Below, one piece after another: positions 31,401 through 40,477 of a stretch of 64,000 bases of DNA. Positions within the stretch are counted from its first letter, which is position 1. The number at the start of each line of letters is the position of its first letter. Below the pieces are notes generated by a model. It was given only the letters and a program-made list of their open reading frames with translations, did not search any database and had not been told where the DNA came from. The DNA comes from Paracyclopina nana. Its lineage: Eukaryota > Arthropoda > Copepoda > Cyclopoida > Cyclopettidae. The DNA lies in contig JAGUCH010000003.1 of NCBI GenBank assembly GCA_019096065.1, positions 620,001 to 684,000 of the forward strand, written 5' to 3'. The translations under genes and the position numbers were made by a program.

Positions 31401-34400
31401 TCATTGTTTGCCATTGTGAACCGTTGTGTGCCATTGTGTGACTTTGTGTGCCTTTGTGTGTCATTGTGTGCCATTGTGTACCATTGTGTGCCGTTGTGTG
31501 CCGTTGTGTGTCATTGTGTTCAGTTGTGTGCTATTGTGTGCCAATGTCTACTATAATTGTGTGCCATTGTGTGCTTTGGTCTAAATTTTGGCATTATCTC
31601 TGCTAAGCTAAGTCAGAAAATTATTCAGTTTACATTTCAGAAGCTGCATCAAATAATCTTTACTTTTGTTCAATAATAAAAGCCAAATTTTAATTCTTTT
31701 AATTCTTATTCTATTTTTAAAATCAACTTACTTGTTGGCACACAACAAGCACACAAAGGTTGTAGCAGTAATTGCCCAAATTTTTGCATTATATCAGCAA
31801 AGCAAAGTCAGAAAATTAATTTGTTTACATTTTTGGAAACTGCATCAAATTATCTTTATTTTATGTGTCATAGTGAAAGCCAAATTTTAACTCCTTATAT
31901 TTTTAAAAGCAACTCTCATGTTGGCACTCAACAAGCGCACAGTCAGAAAATTAATTTCTTTACATTTTCGGAACTACATTTTCACAAAAGTGGTCACAAA
32001 AGTGGTCGAAAAAGTGGTCACAAAAGTGGTCACAAATATGGTCAGAAAAGTGGTCACAAGATTGGTTACAAAAGTGGTCACAATAGTGGTCACAAAATTG
32101 GTCATAAAAGTGGTCACAAAATTGGTCATAAAAAGTGGTTACAAAGTGGTTACAAAAATGGTCAGAAAAGTGGTCACAAGAGTGGTCACAAAAGTGGACA
32201 CAAAAGTGGTCACAAAAGTGGTCACAAAAGTGGTCACAAAAGTGGTCACAAAAGTGGTCACAAAAGTGGTCACAAAAGTGGTCACAAAAGTGGTCACAAA
32301 ATAGGTCACAAAAGTGTGCTATTGGTTTGCCATCATTGTGTGCCATCATTGTGAGCCATTGTGTGCCATTGTGTGCCATTGTGTGCCATTGTGTGCCATT
32401 GTGTGCCATTGTGTGCCATTGTGTGCCGTCATTGTGTGCCATTGTGTGCGTTTGTTGTTAACAACAATGAAGTTAACCGTAATTGCCCGAATTTTTGCAT
32501 TATCTCAGCAAAGCAAAGTCAGAAAATTAATTTGTTTACATTTTTTGAAACTGAATCAAATTATCATTATTTTATGTTAAATAGTGGAAGCCAAATTTTA
32601 ATTCCTTATATTTTTAAAAGTAACTTTCATGTTGGCACACAACAAGCACACAAAGGTCGTAGCAGTAATTGCCCGAATTTTTGTATTATCTCAGTAAAGC
32701 AAAGTCAGAAAATTAATTTGTTTACATTTTCGGAAACTGCATCAAATTATCTTTATTTTTTGTTACATAGTGAAACCCAAATTTTAATTCTTCATATTTT
32801 TAAAAGCAACTTTCATGTTGGCACACAACAAGCACACAAAGGTCGTAGCAGTAATTGCCCGAATTTTTGCATTATCTCAGCAAAGCAAAGTCAGAAAAAT
32901 AATTTGTTTACATTTTCGGAAACTGCATCAAATTATCTTTTTTTTTGTTACATAGTGAAACCCAAATTTTAATTCCTTATACTTTTAAAAGCAACTTTCA
33001 TGTTGGCACACAACAAGCACACAAAGGTCGTAGCAGTAATTGCCCGAATTTTTGCATTATCTCAGCAAAGCAAAGTCAGAAAATTAATTTGTTTACATTT
33101 TCGGAAACTGCATCAAATTATCTTTATTTTTTGTTACATAGTGAAACCCAAATTTTAATTCCTTATATTTTTAAAAGTAACTTTCATCTTGGCATACAAC
33201 AAGCACACAAAGGTCGTAGCAGTAATTGCCCGAATTTTTGCATTATCTCAGCAAAGCAAAGTCAGAAAAATAATTTGTTTACATTTTCGGAAACTGCATC
33301 AAATTATCTTTATTTTTTGTTACATAGTGAAACCCAAATTTTAATTCCTTATATTTTTAAAAGTAACTTTCATCTTGGCATACAACAAGCACACAAAGGT
33401 CGTAGCAGTAATTGCCCGAATTTTTACATTATCTCAGCAAAGCAAAGTCAGAAAAATAATTTGTTTACATTTTCGGAAACTGCATCAAATTATCATTATT
33501 TTATGTTTAATAGTGAAACCCAAAATTAATTCCATATATTTTTAAAAGTAACTTTCATCTTGGCACACAACAAGCACACAAAGGTCGTAGCAGTAATTGC
33601 CCGAATTTTTACATTATCTCAGCAAAGCAAAGTCAGAAAATTAATTTGTTTACATTTTTGGAAACTGCATCAAATTATCATTATTTTATGTTTAATAGTG
33701 AAACCCAAATTTTAATTGCTTATATTTTTAAAAGCAACTTACATGTTGGCACACAACACGCATACTTAATTCTCTGCGGTAATTGACCGAATTTTGTCAT
33801 GATCTCAGCAAAACAAATTAAGAAAATTAATTTAATTACATTTTTGGAAACTGCAGTAAGTTATTTTTATTTATTTTTTTCGGACTGCCCCGATGAGCGA
33901 CTGAAGCGCCACTCAGTGCTAAAATACCGCAACTAAGTTCCACTAAGGCAGTTGTGTGCCATTGTGTGTAATTGTGTGCCATAGTGTACCATTGCGGGCC
34001 GTTGTGTGCCATTTTGTGGGCATCATTGTGTGCCATTGTGCACAATCATAGTGTGTCATTGTCTGCCTTTTGTGCCATCATGTGCAATTGTTAGCCATTG
34101 TGTGCCATTGTGCACCATCATTATGTGTCAGTGTCTGCCTTTTTTTCTATTGTTAGCCATTATATGTCTTCATGGGCTGTTGTGTGCCATTGTGTGCCAA
34201 TGCGGGCAGTTGTGTGCCGTTGTGTACTGTTGCAGGCCGTTGTGTGCCATTGTGTGCCATTGTGTGCCATTGTGTGCCATTGTGTACAATTGTGTGCCAT
34301 CATTGAGTGCAATTGTGTGCAATTGTGTGCCATAGTGGGCTATTATGTTCTTGGGCTTTGTGCTCCATTACTAATAAGGAATTTCGCACTAATATCCCCA

Positions 34401-36153
34401 AATTTTGGCATTATCTCAGCATTGGGACCAATTGTTAGAAAATTATTTGGTTTGCATTAACTTTAACTCTTTATATTTTACACGTTTTCTGACTAGAGGC
34501 ACAAAAGCACATAAAGGTCTCAACAGTAATTGCCTAAATTTTGGCATTATCTAAGCAATGCAAAGTCAGAGAAAATTAGTTTATTATTTTTTGTTAAATA
34601 GTAAAAGCCAAATTCTATTTTTTTATAATTTTAAAAGCTACTTTTTTTGGCACACAGCTAAGCTAAAAATCATGGCTCCTAATTCCAAAAATTTTCGCAA
34701 ACACTGTCTAGCTTACATTTAGGAATCAATTATTTTTTTTTTTTTTGATGTGCGCCTTTTAGTAATTGTGTGCCGATTGTGTGCCTTGTGGGTGGTGTGG
34801 GCATTGTGTGCCAATTGTGGGCATTGTGTGCCTTTTAGTAGGAGCGTTTCTACCCGTATGCAGCCAAAATTAAATGAAATATGAGCCTCTGCTCCACATA
34901 TCATCGATCGCCAAAATTGCAATCCGTTTATCTCATGTTGAAGTATCAAACAATGCTTCACACCAAGTTGGCTCAGGGAGCATGAACTTTTTCCTGTCAG
35001 CCTTAAAAGTTTTAGAAATAATTGACTTATCAGTGAGAAAGCAACAGGCTGTTGATTCGATTTTATTCATGCATTGGCTTATGCACTTGATCCTTGGCAT
35101 GAATCGTAGCTTCTATCCATCTCGATAAAAATGCATGTTTTTTTTGTGTTTCAGTACCTTGAAAGAGGAGATCAAAAGTAAGGAGGAGAAGCTTGAGCGA
35201 AACGAGCAATTGCTGTCAACTGTTCAAACAGAAAATAAAAAATTGGCAGAACCCTTAAGAAAAGCTAAAGAGCAACTTGTTGAGCTCCAACGTCAACTCG
35301 GCTCACAGGAAAAGGAAAAAAGCGCCCTAATTTCTGCTCAGGCCAAGCTGAAGTCCAGTCAAAAAAAGGTTGAAAATCTCTCTTGGGAAGTTGAGGTTCT
35401 CAAGCAAAAATACGATAGGGCATTAAGTAAGTAACCACTTCTTTGAACTAGTTGATAAACAGGAGCGTGCGAATGCAATGCATGAATAGCCCATTTATCT
35501 CATCATCACTGAAAGTAAATCTTGACATAACCATTTCCTCTTGCGACAGACTTACATCATGGAGTGGCTAATGCAACTTGAATTTCGTATCTAGCAAGCT
35601 CTCAATTACTCTAATGTAAACTTTTTCCCCCTTAAAGGAGAGAGAGACGAAATTCATGCCAAGTTTAGTTCGGCCATACTGGAAATGCAGCAAAAATCTG
35701 GTTTAAAGTATATGATTCTCGAGAAGAAAATCAATACCATGAGGCAAGAATTGGATGTTAAAGAAGCTCAATTGCATGCTTCCAGCTCACAGGGATCATC
35801 TGGTAATAATAGTCAAGATAAAATTTTTCCTCCTTCCTAGTCCTCAAAAGAATGAATCCACAATTTTGCGCTCATAACTCTTCCTCTGTGTGCTATTCTG
35901 CTTTTGTTGCTCACACATACTTTCAGGTCCTCCGTTGGGCGAAGTCCGAAACGTGGTGAAGGAGCAGAACGACAGAATAAGAAAGCTAGAAAGGCAAATA
36001 AGTCAAATGAGGCTACAAAGATTGTGGGGAGATGCGAGCAATAACAGCTCAGGTTCATCATCTGCGGCCTCTTCGATTTCCTCGGGTACATCGTCCTCTT
36101 CATCTTCGGCCTCCACGTCAGGTTCCAGGTCAAACGAATACCTTACTGAATAG
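25414..36153 (+). CDS. DRC4: Dynein regulatory complex subunit 4 (GAS8)
   Basis: The six exons are 25414-25557, 25826-26065, 26326-26708, 35155-35426, 35638-35802 and 35927-36153. All junctions keep phase, giving 476 residues, close to the usual length of about 480. The N-terminus is a lysine-rich [13 protein letters not shown], as in orthologues. It is followed by long coiled coil with recognisable family blocks: [28 protein letters not shown], the LNNLAMIR junction and [13 protein letters not shown]. The C-terminus ends in a Ser-rich tail that is probably lineage-specific. DRC4 is a core part of the nexin-dynein regulatory complex that ties outer doublets together and tunes dynein in motile cilia and sperm flagella. 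The third intron is 8,446 nt, against 211-268 nt for the others, because it contains a large foldback element. Confidence 0.95.
26877..29454. repeat. Near-perfect palindrome, two ~1.3 kb arms, 4-nt centre
   Basis: The centre is ACAC at 28185-28188, between GGCACACAATGATG and its complement. From 27373 to 29000 the arms mirror each other without a single length change (mirror coordinates sum to 56373). Further out they differ by about 43 bp, owing to different GGCACACAAT copy numbers near 27180-27350 and 29020-29150. Each arm also contains a direct duplication (27110-27620 and 27830-28180). Confidence 0.9.
30471..30850 (+). repeat. ~182-bp tandem unit
   Basis: TCTCAGCAGC followed by AGGCCnTATG-like sequence starts units at 30471, 30654 and 30836, with spacing of 183 and 182 bp. 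Each unit carries AAGGCTGCCGTTT and CAGTTTTGGAAACCA. Confidence 0.7.
31234..32310 (+). repeat. GGTCACAAAAGT 12-bp minisatellite, two blocks
   Basis: The 12-bp unit GGTCACAAAAGT is repeated with few changes at 31234-31375 and 31985-32310. Because 12 is a multiple of 3, it creates long spurious ORFs (Ser-Gly-His-Lys on plus, Phe-Cys-Asp-His on minus). These are not genes. Confidence 0.85.
32460..33775 (+). repeat. ~186-bp satellite array, about seven units
   Basis: GTCGTAGCAGTAATTGCC starts units at 32656, 32842, 33027, 33213, 33399 and 33584, with spacing of 185-186 bp; partial units lie on either side. Each unit contains TTATCTCAGCAAAGCAAAG, TTTACATTTTCGGAAACTGC and GGCACACAACAAGCACAC. Diverged copies, also reversed, make up most of the rest of the element. 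Confidence 0.88.
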
Positions 36154-36274
36154 TGATCAGGAATAATAGGATTCTGGCCACAAATATGGTTACTCGTTGC
36201 ATGCCAACTAAATCGTGGAGTTCATCTATCAACGCTTAAAATACTAATCTGAAGAATGATATATGAAGTTCAAT

Positions 36275-36338
36275 AGCATTGTATAAATGGATCCAGATAT
36301 TACTTGATTAGCATTGTATAAAAGATCCAGATATTACT
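36275..36338 (+). repeat. Short tandem duplication
   Basis: AGCATTGTATAAA followed by GATCCAGATATTACT occurs twice in a row, with a 2-base length difference. Confidence 0.75.
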
Positions 36339-36414
36339 GGATCTTTTCGTATACTTCCTCTTCCTGGTTCTTTGTACTTAACCAATATTAATACTTGACC
36401 TTGATGTCAGCATA

Positions 36415-36580
36415 TGTTGCTTGGTTAAACCTAAGATTCCCTCCCTCACTTTACTGTATATAAGGCCCAGCTCAAATCTACCATGTACATTCACCCAGCT
36501 ACCTCTGTACAACATACAGGTATAATAAACAGTTAAAGATAAGCATTTGCTTTATCACCCCATAAAACCATGGCTTAACA
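36415..36580 (+). mobile_element. Possible small solo LTR
   Basis: This 166-bp stretch starts TGTTGC, ends TTAACA and contains TGTATATAAGG followed about 80 bp later by AATAAA, the promoter and polyadenylation order of an LTR. There is no matching second copy in the window and no target duplication, so it is only a candidate. Confidence 0.3.
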
Positions 36581-36679
36581 CCTTATTTGTATTTGCCTAT
36601 TTTGATAGGCTGATTTTAGCTAGGTCTCAGAACTATTGAGTATAAGCATGGCAGTGGTGATCCACATTTTAGCATAGCT

Positions 36680-37260
36680 ATATATTTAGGTTGTTCATGT
36701 TGTTCAGGTTGTTCAGGTTATTCAGGTTGTTCCAGTTGTTCAGTATGTTCAGTATGTTCAGATTGTTCAGATTGTTCAGATTGTTCAGATTGTTCAGGAT
36801 GTTCAGGTTGTTCAGATTGATCAGGATGTTCAGGTTGTTCAGGTTATTCAGGATGTTCAGGTTGTTCAGGTTGTTCAGGAGGTTCATGTTGTTCATGTTG
36901 TTTAGGATGATCAGGTTGTTCATGTTGTTCAGCATGTTCAAATTGTTCAGCTTGTTCCAGCCTTCGGGTTGGATGGTTTTGGGAGCATTTGTTGTTGATC
37001 AGCATGTTCAGGTTGTTCATGTTGTTCATGTTATTCAGATTGTTCAGATTGTTCAGGATGTTCAGGTTGTTCAGGTTGTTCAGATTGTTCAGGTTTTTCA
37101 GGATATTCAGGATGTTCGGGTTGTTCAGGTTGTTCAGATTGTTCAGGTTGTTCAGGATATTCAGGATGTTCAGGTTGATCAGGTTGTTCAGATTGCTCAG
37201 CATGTTCAAATTGTTCAGCTTGTGTCAGCCTTTGTGTTGGATGGTTTTGGGAGCATTTGT
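36680..37260 (+). repeat. TTGTTCAGG 9-bp minisatellite with a higher-order unit
   Basis: About 50 copies of TTGTTCAGG-like 9-mers run in two blocks. Each block closes with the same non-repeat segment (CAGCCTT...TTGGATGGTTTTGGGAGC) at about 36959 and 37227, so a unit of roughly 265 bp has been duplicated. The 9-bp period keeps frames open, giving false Leu-Phe-Arg and Asn-Leu-Asn ORFs. Confidence 0.88.
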
Positions 37261-37264
37261 TGGC

Positions 37265-39332
37265 TGGAAATGCCGTCGTCGCCGTTTTGTAGCAGTGAAA
37301 AAACCCAAAATAAAAGCGAAAAAGATAAGAAAATTAGATTTTTCTGAGGCAACTTCATTTTTTGTAAAGAGCAAAAGTGCAATTTTCACCTAATGAATGT
37401 AGCTAAAATCAAATCTTTTCATGCTAAAATAAATCACAGGTGAACCAATTCCCAATTTTTAACAATTTGAAATTGTGCATTGTTTGTGAGAGATCAAACT
37501 AAGTCGAGCAATTTAATGTTGCTGGCTTTTGCCGTTTTTAAGCAATTTTTAATGCAAAAAATCAAGAAGATCAAATTCCAAACAAATTTTGATTGTAATT
37601 GAAGTAATACTCATTTCATGATAGCGATCTTTAGGCCATCAAAAAATTGGGAAAAATAGGTGCAATTTTTGAGTGCTTTTTTATTTTAGGCTTTTAATCC
37701 AAATCTTAATAAATACTTATCAAAAATTGATATTAATAAAAGAGAGGACCAGAGTTTCAAGGTTTCCAACGATATCCATTACGTCCAGCATTTCTCAAAT
37801 CCGTAACACAAACTGTTGATTTCAAAGTGCGCAAAATTCTCTGAAACAGACTGTATTCGATAATTGCATTGAAAGTAATGATCTTACGATGTATAATGTG
37901 TAGCAATAAATTGAAGCCATATTTGCAATAACTATGCACAATTCGCCAACTTATTTGTATGCATGATGAGTATTATTAATTATATACAGCAAATGTAGAT
38001 AAGGTAAATAGGAAAGACAGGTGAACTTTCCGTTCATAAACTTAGGTTTTCCACCTAGTATGATAACTTGCGAGTATATCTAGTGATTGTAAAGGTCAAA
38101 GAAATCAGCAGAAAGAAATGCACAGTTCTCGTTAATAAATCTATTTGTGCTCTGATCTCAAGCAATTCTTTCCACATAATAATAATGAGTAAGAAAAATC
38201 AAGAGATATTAAAAAACATATTAATCATTGTTTTACTGAAAAGGCTTGGCTCGAGATGAAAGTTCAATTATTCACCTGCAATCTAAATGAACGGCAAATA
38301 GCAGGAAACTTTCGTGTGGCGCCCTCTAGCGAATGCAGGATTTACCTTACAGCTTTTTAATTGTTTACGCGCGCGTTAGATGGCGCAAACAAACCATTCT
38401 CCATGATATGTATGATAAAAATCATATTAGTTTGTCACAATTTTAAAGCTATTTTTCAAAGCAAAGGCAAATACGTTCAATTTAACAAATATAAGCGGTG
38501 AGTGCGTCAAGGCTGAAGAAGTGTCAAATGAATCCGCCACGATCAAATAATTCCAGAAGTCACATCAATTTGGCTAGCAGTCAAAAACATTTTAAAAAAA
38601 TACTTCTCTTTTTTTCTATTTAGCGATTTGAAGTAGTTCATCCTGCATCAGTATATTCCTCATTTTTACCGCTGATCAACTAGTTGCATTGAGCAAGGAT
38701 CAGCATTTTTGCATATTGCATAGTTAAATCATATCTCATATTGGTCTACTGCTAAAAAAGTCAGTCTATATTTATCATGCGCATGCAAATAAGAAATATC
38801 CTAACTTACATAGCTTATAGGTACACTGACAAGAATTTCATATCATGTTTTGCATGCCAGTATTGTACTTTCTCTTTTTTCAAAGCTCTCAGGACACCCC
38901 TTAAAAAAGGCCAATTTTGTCAGCCTGCCAAAATACAACTTGAAAGAACATATTGCACAACAGAAAAAGAAAGCCAAGTGATGTATCAATCATCGGCAGA
39001 TCTTTAAAGTTGGGCTGCTGCAAATTCGAATTGCACGAATAAGAAGGACATGACACTTCGACTGTCATGCACTCTATACTGCTATGGATTTGAATTGGGC
39101 CGAGTCTGCAAATTTCAAAGCGTATCCGGATTTCTTAGCTTCCTCAAAAGATGCACAACTATATACTGCGGGGGCATGGCATAGGAAAAAGTCCAATTAT
39201 TGCAAGTCCGAGACACAGTTGGGCAATATAATCTCTCTAGTCCCACAGTATAACAGTAAAGCAGAAAACTGGCCCAACTTCCTTGCTCAATAGGAGAGCA
39301 GTGGCCAAAAAATCTCAAAGCAGTTCTTCACA
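37265..39332. other. Intergenic, no gene seen
   Basis: This is AT-rich DNA with only short unsupported ORFs. Two motifs with a GCGCC(A/C)TCTA core lie at 38319-38329 and 38376-38386, about 57 bp apart. Confidence 0.55.
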
Positions 39333-40349
39333 ATGAGCGAAGACAATTACGAGGACTACACAAACAGCAATATTTCTGACAGTAATAATAACGATGATGA
39401 CCTTGACAGCCAAGATGAAGGCTTCATGATCACTTGGCCTTTGTTGGACTTGGTGGCTTCCGGATTTGTGGCCTTTTTATTGCTCCTGTCAGTGATCCTC
39501 AATTTGGCCAACATCTCCACAGTGGCTTCAATCAGCAGGCTCAGATCATGCGGCTACTTTCATATTTTGGCCCTGCTCTCGGCCTTCAATGTGGTCTTTT
39601 TTGTGGTGAGGGCTCTTCAAGTGGCATTTGTCACCCTGGAAAGGCTCACCTTTCTGCCCACGTTCATATCTGATTGGTTTGATAGCCATGGCAGTGTGAG
39701 CTTTTGGAAAGAAGACCTCATGTTTGGCCTTGTTGGCCTTCAAATTCTGCTGCTCTGTGTCATGACCTTGGAGCATCGGATCAACCTGTCAAGGCAGTTC
39801 TTCTTCAAGCCCAAGGGGCAAACTTGCATGAGGACCTTTCTCACCTTGCTGGCATTATCATTGGTGGCTGCAAGCTTGGCAATGGCATCACTTGTCCAAT
39901 TCACTGACATCCTTTTTGACAGTGAAAGCAAGACATCAATCATACCCTACTTGACCACCTACACGGTGTACTTGATGGTGTTCACATGCTTGCCAGCCTT
40001 TGTACTGGTCATTGTGGCTGTGGTGAATTGCGTGTCAGCCTGGAACTCCACCAGACTTCAGCCTCCGGAAATCAAAATTGCTCAAAAGTTGGACTGGAAA
40101 TTGGCCATTGTGGGATCGATCCTCCTCTTGTCCCTCGTGGTTGCCATCATTGTCTCCATGGCTTCCAACATCAATGCCTACATTGGTTCTGAGGAGATTT
40201 TGAGGTACATTTACTGGAGTCTGGAGCGGCTCATTGAAATGCTACTCATCACGATTCCAATCACTGTGACAAGTGTCTTTGGCAAGAGGTGTTGCTGCTG
40301 GTGTTGCTGTCGTCCTTGCAGGCCTCCCATTGATGACTTGGATGATTAA
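39333..40349 (+). CDS. Seven-transmembrane protein, GPCR-like, intronless
   Basis: A single exon encodes 338 residues. The N-terminus is acidic and Asn/Asp-rich, with a possible glycosylation site (NIS). Seven hydrophobic spans follow, approximately residues 33-62, 72-97, 126-150, 165-188, 200-232, 247-277 and 287-313. The third span ends in TLEHRINL, where rhodopsin-type receptors have a D/E-R-Y motif. The fifth span contains a Pro and the seventh has a Pro but no NPxxY. The C-terminus, KRCCCWCCCRPCRPP, is a dense cysteine cluster just after the last span, as expected for palmitoylation. No ligand or known receptor family is recognised. A Lys-Leu-Asp-Trp-Lys patch precedes the sixth span. 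It faces the Kelch gene, with stop codons 128 bp apart. Confidence 0.75.
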   Translation: MSEDNYEDYTNSNISDSNNNDDDLDSQDEGFMITWPLLDLVASGFVAFLLLLSVILNLANISTVASISRLRSCGYFHILALLSAFNVVFFVVRALQVAFVTLERLTFLPTFISDWFDSHGSVSFWKEDLMFGLVGLQILLLCVMTLEHRINLSRQFFFKPKGQTCMRTFLTLLALSLVAASLAMASLVQFTDILFDSESKTSIIPYLTTYTVYLMVFTCLPAFVLVIVAVVNCVSAWNSTRLQPPEIKIAQKLDWKLAIVGSILLLSLVVAIIVSMASNINAYIGSEEILRYIYWSLERLIEMLLITIPITVTSVFGKRCCCWCCCRPCRPPIDDLDD

Positions 40350-40477
40350 AGATATTTTTTCAATATATTTCATTCGTGGCATGAATATACCTATATGATA
40401 TATTATTTTTGAAAGCTTTTTTACCAATTTTGAAGCAAGTGTAGAAGTCTGAATGTTACTCGTGAAGATTTTATTAA

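Larger units (their letters stand above)
26774..34843. mobile_element. 8.07 kb foldback/satellite element inside a DRC4 intron
   Basis: It starts TCCTACTAAAAGGCACACAA and ends with the reverse complement. The inverted similarity runs for roughly 150 bp (26774-26925 against 34690-34843). Everything between is built from a few repeated units in both orientations: GGCACACAAT runs, GGTCACAAAAGT runs, a ~186-bp unit and a ~182-bp unit. No ORF beyond repeat translations exists. The flanks TTTCTACCGGG (left) and TTTCTACCCG (right, three bases beyond the end) are similar and may be a blurred target duplication. The insert is spliced out with the intron. Confidence 0.75.

Noticed and set aside
27108-33529. 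Dozens of ORFs of 60-200 codons in the repeat region, some rich in Cys-Val-Pro-Leu or Ser-Gly-His-Lys
   Set aside because: They are translations of GGCACACAAT, GGTCACAAAAGT and ~186-bp repeats, occur in several frames on both strands and mirror each other across the palindrome. There is no start context or codon signal.
31234-33775. CRISPR-like array
   Set aside because: Repeats are contiguous or have repeated spacers, and the context is an animal intron; this is satellite DNA.
36678-37347. Long Leu-Phe-Arg and Asn-Leu-Asn ORFs
   Set aside because: They come from a 9-bp tandem repeat that leaves frames open; no unique coding sequence is present.
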